A DNA stretch of 64,000 nt from Dermatophagoides farinae (Eukaryota; Arthropoda; Arachnida; Sarcoptiformes; Pyroglyphidae). The stretch covers positions 124,001-188,000 of the forward strand of contig NW_027461518.1 of assembly GCF_024713945.1 (NCBI RefSeq). The letters run 5' to 3'. Positions 37,555 through 47,098 of this stretch are shown one piece after another. The notes under the pieces are model-generated. The model worked only from the letters and a program-made list of their open reading frames with translations, searched no databases and was not told where the DNA came from. Position numbers and translations under genes: made by a program. Position 1 is the first letter of the stretch. Each line of letters begins with the position of its first letter.

Positions 37555-37873
37555 ACGTTTTGGTTGATCAATGTTATATACATGTTTATTAAATTCTACA
37601 TTGTGTATTTTTTGAATCGAAATGTCAATAATTTTGTTGTTAAATCACTCTTTATCTAATAAATTTAAACAAAAATTTTATGTCTAAAAATTAACGCAAA
37701 AAAAGTTAGCCAAAGCTGCGGACTTGTGCGAGCTTGACACAGTACACGAAAAGCGTTAAGAGGCAAAAAAGAGGGTGTTTGAATAATATAATAATTAGTT
37801 TCAAATTATTTTCGACGTAACGTATTTGAAAATTTGAATATATTTTTATTTCGTCTTTCCTACTAAATACAAA
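37555..37873. other. Intergenic spacer between two ribosomal protein genes
   Basis: This 319-nt stretch separates uL15 and uL2 on the same strand. It should hold the 3' UTR of the first gene and the promoter of the second. It is A+T-rich, with a more G+C-rich patch near 37695-37775. No ORF or RNA gene stands out. Confidence 0.5.
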
Positions 37874-38647
37874 ATGGGTCGTGTAATCAGGGGACAAAGA
37901 ATTGGAGCAGGCTCTATTTTTCGAGCTTCAACCTGCAAAAGACAAGGCGCCGCCAAACTCCGAGTTTTGGATAGCATCGAAAGAAAAGGGTACATTCGCG
38001 GAACTGTTGTTGACATAATGCACGACAGCGGTCGTACTGCCCCTTTAGCCAAGGTAGAGTTCAGAAACACAGTTAATCATGGCAAGCAAACCGAATTATT
38101 CATTGCCTCCGAAGGTATGTACACTGGCCAGCAAATATACTGCGGTTCCAAAGCCAAGCTCGATGTCGGCAACATCATGCCTCTCTCCAAATTCCCAGAA
38201 GGTAGCATCATCTGCAACATCGAAAGAAGTGCTGGAGATCGTGGCAGCATTGCCCGCGTAAGCGGTTCTTACGCCATCGTCATCGGGCAGTCACCAGACA
38301 AGACTAAAACTAGAATCCGACTCCCATCCGGAATCAAGAAAACGCTTAAATCCGACTGCCGCGCGCAAGCTGGTATCGTCGCCGGAGGTGGTGTCGCCGA
38401 CAAGCCCATTCTCAAGGCCGGTACTTCTTACTACAAGCACAAGGCCAAGAGAGGAGCTGTATGGCCACGTGTACGTGGTGTAGCCATGAACCCTGTTGAT
38501 CACCCACACGGAGGTGGTAACCACCAACACATTGGTCACGCTTCCACTGTAAGCAGACACGCCCCACCAGGACAAAAGGTAGGTCTCATTGCCGCCCGCC
38601 GAACTGGTCTTATCAGAGGTTCTCGTTCGCTCAAGCAGAATGATTAA
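37874..38647 (+). CDS. RPL8: 60S ribosomal protein uL2 (RPL8)
   Basis: The intact 257-residue uL2 begins [18 protein letters not shown] and carries the invariant block around the peptidyl-transferase-proximal histidine ([18 protein letters not shown]), then [15 protein letters not shown] near the C-terminus. It binds 28S rRNA close to the catalytic centre. An unusual [11 protein letters not shown] replaces the common GRGAPLAKV. Codon bias is the same C/G-ending type as in uL15, and clear of introns. Phylogenetically the protein is ambiguous: the C-terminal block resembles both alveolate and fungal versions. Confidence 0.97.
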   Translation: MGRVIRGQRIGAGSIFRASTCKRQGAAKLRVLDSIERKGYIRGTVVDIMHDSGRTAPLAKVEFRNTVNHGKQTELFIASEGMYTGQQIYCGSKAKLDVGNIMPLSKFPEGSIICNIERSAGDRGSIARVSGSYAIVIGQSPDKTKTRIRLPSGIKKTLKSDCRAQAGIVAGGGVADKPILKAGTSYYKHKAKRGAVWPRVRGVAMNPVDHPHGGGNHQHIGHASTVSRHAPPGQKVGLIAARRTGLIRGSRSLKQND

Positions 38648-38778
38648 ATTTAAATTTACTCTAGACAGTTTTTCGTTTAATTTTATAGTGTAGTCTATTT
38701 ATGCAATTTATATATAAACATGCCAACAACTTGTGCAGAATTTAAAGTCGCACTTACCTAATGCATTTATAAATGCCA

Positions 38779-40887
38779 TTAAGAAGAAACCTTTGAGTTT
38801 GTGGGCTGAAACGTGCTGATGGAGTTTGTGGCGCCAGCTTCTTCGGGCATCGACTTGATGTGCTCTCGGAGCTCATTCATAAACGAGACAGGATCGATAT
38901 TGCAGTCTGACAAGATTTTTACGAACCATTCGTCAATATCGTTACAGCCATCTAAATCCAGCATTAATGGCATGGAAATAGTGTGGTTAGACGAATTGTT
39001 TTGCAGTACGCTAATTCCATTTGTGACTACACTATAAAGTGTATCCAAGCCCGCGCTGTTCCAGTCAGTAAGCAATTTGAGCTTGCGCTCAATCGTCAGA
39101 TGACTGGTAAATAACGAAGCTAGCCGGTCCAAATCAGACCCCAATAACTCCTTGCCGTAGGGAATGAAAACTTGAATGACATCGCGGTTTTTCAAAAATA
39201 AGCAACTTTCATAATAAGTGTAGTTTGGCAGCGTTGCACGATAAAATAGATTTAGAGGCGAGAAAGTCTCGGAAGAATCTGTGCTGCTCCTGGACTTCTG
39301 TTCCCATAGCTTACGCGTGATATAAAGCTGTTTTCGACACCAACGCTCGTCTAAAATGCAATTGTAGGCTTCTAACGCCAAAAATTTTGCTTGTCTTTCT
39401 AAAGGTGAGTCAGTCGGAAAAAATACTAAGTCACACACATTAAGTTCCGCGTTGTTTTTCCATTCAGCGTCCAAGTCTCCACGGTATGCCATAAATCCGG
39501 AGATAGACACTTTTAGGTTCTGCACGTTTGGCGGATACATCGCTTGGTACTTCAAATGCCGAGGAGGCTCGGGCAACTCATACTCCTCAAGTTCTTCCTC
39601 GGTTAAACCTTCAGTGAAGTAAGACACATATTTCTGAAAAGAAATCACATTGGAACTTGAATAAACTGACTCGATTACTGCAGAGTCCGCTTTTTTGCTA
39701 AATTCAAACGCACCGGAAAGCGAGTCCTTATTTTTTTTTTCGTCAAGAAATACAGGCAGGGGCACCTCCTCGACTACGGGTCTAAATTTGGAAGATCGCA
39801 CGACGTCAAAACCTAAATCATTATAAATAGGCGTATAGTCTGGTACGCCTGTGTTTGGGTCATTATTCTTGAGAATATTTAAGCGAGCTTCCAAGGCCTC
39901 GTATCCGTATTTATACAGAAAGTCGCGGCACGGCTTAGTCTTATCGAAGTTACACAAAGAATCTAACTCGTAGTAACGCGCTTCACATTCCTCTTTCGTC
40001 TTGATAGGTAGCTCTGGCGGCGTTACCTGCGTTATCCAGGTTTTTATTTCGCCCCAGTTTCCTAAACCGTATTTTCCTAAAGCTTCAAGCAAAACGATAT
40101 CTTCTGACGCGCTCCAATTTCCTGGAAATAACCTTTTACGGCCTAAGTAAACTAAAAAAAATATATGAGATATTTTATGTCCTTGCGACTCTGCTGCAGT
40201 TAACATACATCTTTCGCAAATATCGTAGTCTGCGCATTCCAAACACCTCATTCTAACACTATAAATATTGATCAGACGGTTGCAGTAATTGCATTCCACA
40301 CCTTCTCCTACGCGCGTGTCACTGTTTTCTTGTCCGTAAACTTCGCAGATCCACTTTTCGACAATTTTACGAGCCCTTTGTGTCACAGGGTCGTCAGACA
40401 ATGGGAGACTTGCGAATATGTCTGTGATCAACGAGCGTTGAATGGGATAAAGAACCGCTAGCTCTCCGCATTCGTTAATTAAGTTTATGCCTGGAAATGA
40501 TTTCGAATAAATTCCATACAATTTTTCGTCAATAAACCCCGTGTCGCTGTACTGCGCAACGAAGGTGTCAGAACCGGTAGGGGCTTCGTTATTGACATCA
40601 TTTGTCGAATTTTCTTCGGAGTGAAGACCGTTTTCCGGCTCATTGATCTTGCAATATGTCGATTTCACTAGTTCAGTGATATAGTTGACGTCAACATTAA
40701 ACTTTGCTTCTAACTCGAGATAATTTTTAGCTTCGTAATTTAAATACTCAACACAACTACTGATAAATTTTGGTAATAAATCCTGTAAAATTTCAGAATC
40801 TGATCTTAAAAAAGAATTTTTTATGTTTACTTTATTATCTTCTGTACTGCCAGCGTTTTTCGTAATACACCAAGGATTAAATAACAT
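38779..40887 (-). CDS. ADA2: SAGA/ATAC adaptor ADA2 (TADA2-like)
   Basis: The order ZZ finger then SANT/Myb identifies ADA2. The ZZ finger begins ECNYCNRLI near residue 197 and ends with C-x-x-C and H (DICERCML...GHKISH). The SANT domain is GNWSASEDIVLLEALGKYGLG near residue 258. An ADA2-specific region follows (residues 430-580: VSGFMAYRGDLDAEW and RFKFLA-like AKFLALEAYNCIL). ADA2 activates the GCN5 acetyltransferase. It has an unusual N-terminal extension of about 190 residues before the ZZ finger, and I do not see the C-terminal SWIRM domain clearly. It is a single exon of 702 residues. Confidence 0.8.
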   Translation of the reverse strand: MLFNPWCITKNAGSTEDNKVNIKNSFLRSDSEILQDLLPKFISSCVEYLNYEAKNYLELEAKFNVDVNYITELVKSTYCKINEPENGLHSEENSTNDVNNEAPTGSDTFVAQYSDTGFIDEKLYGIYSKSFPGINLINECGELAVLYPIQRSLITDIFASLPLSDDPVTQRARKIVEKWICEVYGQENSDTRVGEGVECNYCNRLINIYSVRMRCLECADYDICERCMLTAAESQGHKISHIFFLVYLGRKRLFPGNWSASEDIVLLEALGKYGLGNWGEIKTWITQVTPPELPIKTKEECEARYYELDSLCNFDKTKPCRDFLYKYGYEALEARLNILKNNDPNTGVPDYTPIYNDLGFDVVRSSKFRPVVEEVPLPVFLDEKKNKDSLSGAFEFSKKADSAVIESVYSSSNVISFQKYVSYFTEGLTEEELEEYELPEPPRHLKYQAMYPPNVQNLKVSISGFMAYRGDLDAEWKNNAELNVCDLVFFPTDSPLERQAKFLALEAYNCILDERWCRKQLYITRKLWEQKSRSSTDSSETFSPLNLFYRATLPNYTYYESCLFLKNRDVIQVFIPYGKELLGSDLDRLASLFTSHLTIERKLKLLTDWNSAGLDTLYSVVTNGISVLQNNSSNHTISMPLMLDLDGCNDIDEWFVKILSDCNIDPVSFMNELREHIKSMPEEAGATNSISTFQPTNSKVSS

Positions 40888-41140
40888 AAAACACGCAATT
40901 TCAACTCAAAACAATCCCATTCTCTTCTTGAAAAATTTAAATATTATCCAAGTCTCTATTTAGAATAAAGTTTTGTACAATAAATGCATATCACTTCACT
41001 TCCATCAAAATACCAATTTTATTTATTTACTAATTCAGCATAAATTAGTAATTAATTTACATTTAGGCTCAAAAAAAAATTTTCTATGATTTACAGTTCG
41101 CTTAAGAACTTGAAAAATAAGGTAAATTTATATAACGAGC

Positions 41141-41626
41141 CTAAGTTGTAAAATACGCTGATCGTCGAAACTGCTCAATCTCTATTGGATTTTCGCCGCT
41201 TGTGGCGAGATAATATTCTTGATCTATTAGTTGATCCATCGAAGTAATTTTTACAAATTCACGGTTATATAGAGCTCTGCAAGGACCACCGAACAATGAA
41301 AGCTTTTCAGATACAAGCCGCAAAAAAACCTTCAAAGAAGTAAAAGATTCAGGGATTAAGAATTGTTTGCCTCTGTGTGTGCAGTCTGCATTTCTAAATA
41401 TTAAAATAGTTTTTGGGCTAACTACTTGAATCCCGTACAACTGCATTCCTAAAGTCCCATACATCACGGGCGACTTATAAGTAGAAATCCATGATTTTTT
41501 CTTTAGGCTTTGAACGTCGGAATTTTGAGTTTTTGTTGCGTCACGACTAATTGCAGTACTTTTTTTTTCTAGTAATCGTTCAAAAACATTTTTTGAAAAA
41601 TATTCATCTGTCTTAGTTAGAACCAT
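41141..41626 (-). CDS. Doublecortin-domain protein, possibly apicortin-like
   Basis: The second half (about residues 75-150) is a DCX domain: ILIFRNADCTHRGKQFLIPE, then LVSEKLSLFGGPCRALYN, then ending in YYLATSGENPIE, like the YVASGRE of doublecortin. The DCX domain binds microtubules. The first 40 residues contain VFERLLEKKS, like the VFxRL start of the partial p25-alpha motif found before DCX in apicortin. The usual Thr-His-Lys...Arg-Phe-Asp continuation of p25-alpha is not visible, so apicortin is a guess. Apicortin is a conoid-associated protein of apicomplexans and also occurs in Trichoplax and some chytrids. It is a single exon of 161 residues. Confidence 0.6.
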   Translation of the reverse strand: MVLTKTDEYFSKNVFERLLEKKSTAISRDATKTQNSDVQSLKKKSWISTYKSPVMYGTLGMQLYGIQVVSPKTILIFRNADCTHRGKQFLIPESFTSLKVFLRLVSEKLSLFGGPCRALYNREFVKITSMDQLIDQEYYLATSGENPIEIEQFRRSAYFTT

Positions 41627-41778
41627 AACTTGAAGTCATGGTGCAACGAGTAAAACAGTATGACTAAGTCTGGGCAACCGTCATAATTTTAAATATATTA
41701 TCAGAAATTGGATTAATTCTTTAATTGATAAGAAATTTTTAAATTATTCATTTACCTATCGTCCAGAAACAAACTTTC

Positions 41779-42702
41779 ATGGATATTCATACAGAACGTT
41801 CTCAACTTATAAATAAATTTAAATCAGCTGTACGACCATTAGAAAAACAACTGCAAAAAGGTCGCCTTCCAGACAAAGTACGCGCTCAATGTGAAGAAAA
41901 ACTAGCTGAATTAAAAGCAACTCATTTAAAAGAGCTCGAAGAATTCGACAAAAAAAACGAAATTGTCACCAAAGCAAAACACAACCAAGAAGAACACGGA
42001 TCGGACACGGCAATCGCTTCAACTACAGATCAGGTAATCGATTTTAACGGTTTGAGTGTCACTGCATTAAGAAAGGAATGTGAAATTCGAAATTTATCTA
42101 GCTCAGGAAACCGTGAACAGTTGTTAACAAGGCTGTATACTTCAGTCGACGCTATCTTAGCCATGAACGAAAAATCGATTTCAGAAAAACGCTGTATGCA
42201 GGGCGAAACTGAAAAACTAGCCGAAGATCTACTGATTAAACAAAAAGTTCAAAAAGCTCGTCACAGGTCTGATGAAAAGAGCAACAAAGAGAAAAAAGCT
42301 TGGAAAAACTCTCATAATAACATGGTGCTAGAGAACGAAGGAGACGCTGAAGCAGAACAGGTAAGACGTCAGAAAGAGTCAAACAACAACAACGAGTTTG
42401 AAAAGAAACGAGACTTCATCATCGGGGTTTTACCAAAATTACTATTTAAAAACAACTTTAAGCTTTACCTAGACGAAATAGCTAAAGCTTTCGAAGCTGC
42501 CAAGATATTCAACTTTTCAGCTGAAATGCTGGGGTATTCTTCGTTAGAGGAATGGGCTGAATCGCTCCCGGCTGATTGCTGTACATATGTTCGTTCCAAA
42601 CAACGATTGTATCACATTACCGCGTGTATTAGCGACCAAGAAGATGACGATAGCGAAAATTCAGAAGACGATGAAATCGAATTCGAGGAAAATGAAGAAT
42701 AA
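41779..42702 (+). CDS. SAP-domain protein
   Basis: Residues 90-125 form a SAP helix-turn-helix (LSVTALRKECEIRNLSSSGN, then REQLLTRLY), a motif that binds A+T-rich or matrix DNA. Before it is a Lys/Glu-rich coiled coil, and after it a charged region (EEDNEEE-like at the end). A helical block near residues 220-285 (VLPKLLFKNNFKLYLDEIAK, then SLEEWAESLPADC) looks like a winged helix or LOTUS/OST-HTH domain. SAP plus LOTUS-like occurs in RNA/chromatin factors, but I cannot name the protein. The tail is acidic (SEDDEIEFEE). Confidence 0.6.
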   Translation: MDIHTERSQLINKFKSAVRPLEKQLQKGRLPDKVRAQCEEKLAELKATHLKELEEFDKKNEIVTKAKHNQEEHGSDTAIASTTDQVIDFNGLSVTALRKECEIRNLSSSGNREQLLTRLYTSVDAILAMNEKSISEKRCMQGETEKLAEDLLIKQKVQKARHRSDEKSNKEKKAWKNSHNNMVLENEGDAEAEQVRRQKESNNNNEFEKKRDFIIGVLPKLLFKNNFKLYLDEIAKAFEAAKIFNFSAEMLGYSSLEEWAESLPADCCTYVRSKQRLYHITACISDQEDDDSENSEDDEIEFEENEE

Positions 42703-43153
42703 AAATAGCATAATAAATAAAATTTCAAAACCTTTGCTAATTTATTTCAGTTTTACTCTGCACTTGCTCGAGGCAGATTATTGCTGCAGCAACGTATTTT
42801 TTGCAGCTAAAAACTTGTGCAGTTTGATTTAAATTTAATTAACACATTTTAGCTAATATCTAGCTTTCCAAGCCGTATCATGAACGATTCTCTACTTGAA
42901 TCTGCGAGTTTTATTAACGTTATAACCGCTTTATAAGCTTTTTCTATCACTTTCATTTATTAAACGACGTTGTAACTAGGTGTTAGTTTGTGCAATTGTC
43001 TCACAGCTAGGTCTCACTATAATCAATAATAATCGGTATTATTTGAATTAATTTTTTTTTGAACGATTAATGAATGTAAATACCCATAAAAACATTGACT
43101 GTCGTTTTGCGTTGTAGATGATTTTCACAGATTAAGTACTTGCATACCATTCA
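42703..43153. other. Intergenic spacer, no gene seen
   Basis: This 451-nt spacer separates the SAP protein from the acidic unknown. An 81-codon frame near 42587-42832 overlaps the SAP gene and is a shadow. The rest is A+T-rich with a small G+C patch near 42890-43030. I see no tRNA, snRNA or snoRNA. Confidence 0.5.
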
Positions 43154-46009
43154 ATGAGTCAGCCCGTGGAAGCTGTGCAGCAAAACAATACAGCTAAACC
43201 TAGAACCTACAAATATCAAATAGGTCCGTGGTTTGAAACGAATATCACTGCTGACTTAATATATGACGTTTACGCTTTACCAGCAGAATTTAGAGAAGAT
43301 ATACGCGTCTTAATTTTGCAAACACTGCATGGTGATGCCAGTATTTCAAAACTAACTTGCAATTCAAATGAAGAATGCTGCTGCTTGTCTTGTTTCGACA
43401 AATTACTCAAAGATTGTTTGCTCTTGTCTAGCAATCAGTCAATAATGATAGAAGGCGTTCAAGCTTCGAAAATCTTACCTCGTTTTGTTTGGTTTCGTCA
43501 TGAACTACTGCGATTATATGAGAGACCGTCAGTTTTAGACTTGAACGAAGAAGAAGAAATAGACGATGAAGAGACTAGCGAAGACGATATGGACGAAGTC
43601 CCCTTAGTCGAGCAAATCGAGGATTCTCAAGAAAATGTGCTTTCCGACGATGAAGAAGTAGAAAAAAACCAACTAGATGAAGAACAAAACTTTAACAAGA
43701 TTTCAAACGAAGCAAATCCGTTACAAGTAACAAGCAAGAATAATAACATTAAGATTTTACTTTTTGATGAAAACCTAGATCAGAACGAGTCGCAACTAAT
43801 ATCAGAGATGCCCAACACTGGTATTGTCGATCCTATAGGTAGATTTGATATCGCGGTTAGAGATATTCAATTTAGGTTGGCTAAACATGGAATATTAGCT
43901 GACCCAAAATCTTATCGAAGTACGAGGGGCAAAGAAGAACTGTATGACTTGAACGACCCTTTTATTGATGACACCGGAGATATGGCAGACGTGATTTCTG
44001 ACTACTCTGCCGAGTCTAATAGTGAGGTAGAGGAAGACGTGAACGAAGAACCCTGGAATAGCGACATGGACGAAATTTACGAAAACAATCATCATTATTT
44101 TTGCTTCGACAACTTTAGTGAAGAGGAAGAGGAAGACATTATTCAAAGAGACGAAAATGACAAAAGAATAATTAAATGTTATGAATGGCTAAAACCTACA
44201 AACCTCCCACTCATTTACAATCCCAAACTTTGGTATATTTCAAGCAAAAGGACACAGCTTCCTGTTTTCATACATTTATTTTTCAAAGCGTTAGAATACG
44301 CTTTATCACTAAAAAAGACGCAAATCCTACAGAAAAGTGTTTTTGACCGTTTTGAATGGGTTATTGTAGATGAAGAAGCCCAAAGCCTGAAGCTTAATGA
44401 AGAAGCTGTTCAATGTATCACTAAATTAATATCAAACATAGTTCACTGTACGTTTGAAAGTTTTCTCGTTTCATTTTGGTTTCAGTATGTGCCAGATAGC
44501 AATGTTACCATTCCCTATTTTGTTAAATACATAAAATACAATGACATTCAAGACCCTTTCGTTCATGGATTTTGTCCTTCAGACCCTTATAACTTTGAAA
44601 TAATTTATTCTATTCTGTCGAATGTAGTCACACCGTATGCGCCTGAGAAATCTCTCTGTCGAAAATGGTATTGGATTGCAATTTTTGAGCACACTCTACG
44701 TTGTTTTAAAACACTTGAAGAACACCTGCTTGCTTATTGCAAGAAAGATCCAAATCTAGTTTATTCAAGAATAAAGTCCAACTCCCAGTCTAACAAAGAT
44801 GGATCGTCCACGGCTGAACAAACTTCTGCCTCAGTCAGCGAAAAAGGTCTGTTTGTGTCTGGTTTATTACCTGAAATTGCTTCTGATGAGCATTTGGCAA
44901 ACGCTTTTATTTTCGCTTACAAACAGAAATCTCGAATAGCAAAAGCAATGTTAAACGACGATATGATAGTTCCTGCTATTTTACTCATGATTCAGAAACC
45001 TGCACCTGATAAACTTTTGCCAACATACACCAAAGAAGAAGCTGAAAAGATAGTGAATTCCAACATCGGAGAGTACGCTCAAGCTCTATTCTGTGATTAC
45101 CCAGAAATCGCTTCACTGATTTATAAGTTAGCACAAAACGTGAACAATACTGTCGATCAAGAAAATTCAAGCAACCTGCAGGAAATTAATCTCGAAGTTT
45201 TAACGTACAAAAAAACTCCAGAAGAAAGAAGCTGGGATGTTGGTTCATCTTCAATAGCCAGATATAAAAAACAGCGGGGAAGAAATCTTATTGTCGAGCT
45301 GGTCAACAACTTAAATTCAAAATTAATTAATAGTATAATGGCTTGTCCGTTCCAATTTCCAGTTAAGTTTTTTGTCTCTACTTTGTATAAAGGAGAAAAC
45401 ACTCTTGTTTTTTTAACATTGCATGACTTCAAAAATTTATTTGAGGTTTCTATTCGCTTTGACTCCACTTATCCTAAAGTACAAGACGCTTGTTTAGACA
45501 AAGAACTCGAGTTTACAGACATTAACCGGATTTTAGACTACATTGCTGACAAAGGGTTCCAAATCGAAGGCAGATCGCGCTCAATGACCTATGTAGGTTT
45601 TGACAACAAAATTAAATCTTACTGTTTGCTCTTATTGCCCAATGATTTGCAACATTTATCTACAAACGCGAAAATTGAAAACTATTCAGAACTTTTAAAG
45701 CAAACTCAAGGCTCTCTTAAAACCAGGCTCAATTTATTAGATGTAATATTGTTTTTATCATATTTGCACGCTGACAACTCAGGAAATTTTGATATTAGAT
45801 ATCTTTTTAGCTGGGATGTCGTAAAAGAAAACAGGAACTTTCAGATATACTTAGAAAAAAACATTCATCACGCAGTCGTTTACTCCAGGAATGAACCAGA
45901 AGACCTTTGGTTAAGGTTATTAGACAGATTTTTTACAACTCAGTTTACTCTGGCTAAAGTTATTCACAAGCACTGGCATACAATGACAGTAAATGCAACG
46001 CATAAATAA
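43154..46009 (+). CDS. Large acidic unknown protein
   Basis: I do not recognise this single-exon 951-residue protein. The first 130 residues look folded (Cys cluster NEECCCLSCFDK near residue 76). Next is a 200-residue acidic, disordered region (EEEEIDDEETSEDDMDE near 130 and EEEEEDII near 320). The rest is helical with many aromatic residues. The C-terminal part (residues 640-950) has a folded look with strands (RFDSTYPKV...). No catalytic motif is visible. Acidic linkers of this kind are common in chromatin or RNA-polymerase-associated factors, which is a weak hint only. Confidence 0.55.
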   Translation: MSQPVEAVQQNNTAKPRTYKYQIGPWFETNITADLIYDVYALPAEFREDIRVLILQTLHGDASISKLTCNSNEECCCLSCFDKLLKDCLLLSSNQSIMIEGVQASKILPRFVWFRHELLRLYERPSVLDLNEEEEIDDEETSEDDMDEVPLVEQIEDSQENVLSDDEEVEKNQLDEEQNFNKISNEANPLQVTSKNNNIKILLFDENLDQNESQLISEMPNTGIVDPIGRFDIAVRDIQFRLAKHGILADPKSYRSTRGKEELYDLNDPFIDDTGDMADVISDYSAESNSEVEEDVNEEPWNSDMDEIYENNHHYFCFDNFSEEEEEDIIQRDENDKRIIKCYEWLKPTNLPLIYNPKLWYISSKRTQLPVFIHLFFKALEYALSLKKTQILQKSVFDRFEWVIVDEEAQSLKLNEEAVQCITKLISNIVHCTFESFLVSFWFQYVPDSNVTIPYFVKYIKYNDIQDPFVHGFCPSDPYNFEIIYSILSNVVTPYAPEKSLCRKWYWIAIFEHTLRCFKTLEEHLLAYCKKDPNLVYSRIKSNSQSNKDGSSTAEQTSASVSEKGLFVSGLLPEIASDEHLANAFIFAYKQKSRIAKAMLNDDMIVPAILLMIQKPAPDKLLPTYTKEEAEKIVNSNIGEYAQALFCDYPEIASLIYKLAQNVNNTVDQENSSNLQEINLEVLTYKKTPEERSWDVGSSSIARYKKQRGRNLIVELVNNLNSKLINSIMACPFQFPVKFFVSTLYKGENTLVFLTLHDFKNLFEVSIRFDSTYPKVQDACLDKELEFTDINRILDYIADKGFQIEGRSRSMTYVGFDNKIKSYCLLLLPNDLQHLSTNAKIENYSELLKQTQGSLKTRLNLLDVILFLSYLHADNSGNFDIRYLFSWDVVKENRNFQIYLEKNIHHAVVYSRNEPEDLWLRLLDRFFTTQFTLAKVIHKHWHTMTVNATHK

Positions 46010-46114
46010 TATAATAAGCTATATGGATTCACTATTTTATTTCTTTTTTTTATATTTTGTGAAGAAAAAAAACTTATAAATTTTGGAGGCGTCTTACTTC
46101 GCTCATATTTTACA

Positions 46115-46837
46115 ATGCATAAAATTGAACTCTCCGAAGTTTTATCGCAAAGTTTAGCGCAAAATAAAACAACAGATGCGAAATCAGTTGAAAACTTGTA
46201 TAAATTAATCGTTGCTATTAGAGCCCTGCAAAAGAATATTGATGCAGACAAAGCTAACTTAGAATTAGCAATCAACAAGGATTTAGCTTTTTACGGAAAG
46301 TGTGATCCTTGCATGTTGCAAAAGTACAAGAGTTTTGAAAATTGTAACGAGTCTGAGGTTCAAGATGAAATTGAAAATGACGTTCGCGCTACCCAGCAAA
46401 CAACATTGACCAATTTAAAGTCAGACATTAAAAAAATGAAGTTATTTTCTATGCCACAGTACATTGTCGAAAACGTATCTTGCAACGATATATTGAACGA
46501 TTTGATGTCAAATAAATTAATTGATAAAAAGATGTATTTCAGCAACAGCCAAAATAATACACATTTGACTGATGAAAATAAAGAATACAGCGATGGAAAC
46601 GAACTAGATTTCAGCTCTGATGATACATCGCCTGCCGAAAGTTCAGATTCCAATCTGGACCGTATTTTGGAGGAACAATTCAAAAAAGAAAGCATTGACA
46701 TTAATTCAATCTCTTCATCTGAAGATGCGTCTGAGAACGACGATTTTTCTTCAGACGAAAATAAACAATCATCAGCCAGCGAATTAGACGAAGAAGTTTC
46801 TCTTGACGACGAAATATTGGACGAGCTTTATAAATAG
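46115..46837 (+). CDS. Unknown protein with acidic serine-rich tail
   Basis: I do not recognise this 240-residue protein. The first 130 residues are helical (LIVAIRALQKNIDADKANL; a CxxC at residues 67-70, CDPC). Residues 140-240 are rich in Ser, Asp and Glu with repeated SS(D/E)-type clusters (ISSSEDASENDDFSSDENK), typical of casein-kinase-2 substrates. There is no signal peptide or membrane helix. It follows the acidic 951-residue gene on the same strand with a 105-nt gap. Confidence 0.5.
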   Translation: MHKIELSEVLSQSLAQNKTTDAKSVENLYKLIVAIRALQKNIDADKANLELAINKDLAFYGKCDPCMLQKYKSFENCNESEVQDEIENDVRATQQTTLTNLKSDIKKMKLFSMPQYIVENVSCNDILNDLMSNKLIDKKMYFSNSQNNTHLTDENKEYSDGNELDFSSDDTSPAESSDSNLDRILEEQFKKESIDINSISSSEDASENDDFSSDENKQSSASELDEEVSLDDEILDELYK

Positions 46838-47098
46838 ATACTAATCTTCCCAATGCAGTGTAGGATGAATTCGTCAAACTTTATTTTTTTTTTGACTAAC
46901 TTTCCCAACAGTACTTATAGGATAAGTTCACTGTCCCACTTATGTTGGGAGTTGTCTGTTGTACTAGTATTTTACAGCTACTCGCAATAGTTGAAATTTT
47001 ACCCCTAAAACTAATTTGGGAAATAAGAAAATTCATCAATTTGACTAGATTTAGCAACCTTTTGAAAATAAAGAGAATAAACACATACCTAATAACTA

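Noticed and set aside
42587-42832. 81-codon ORF at the end of the SAP gene
   Set aside because: It overlaps the SAP gene in another frame, has no homology and lacks codon bias.
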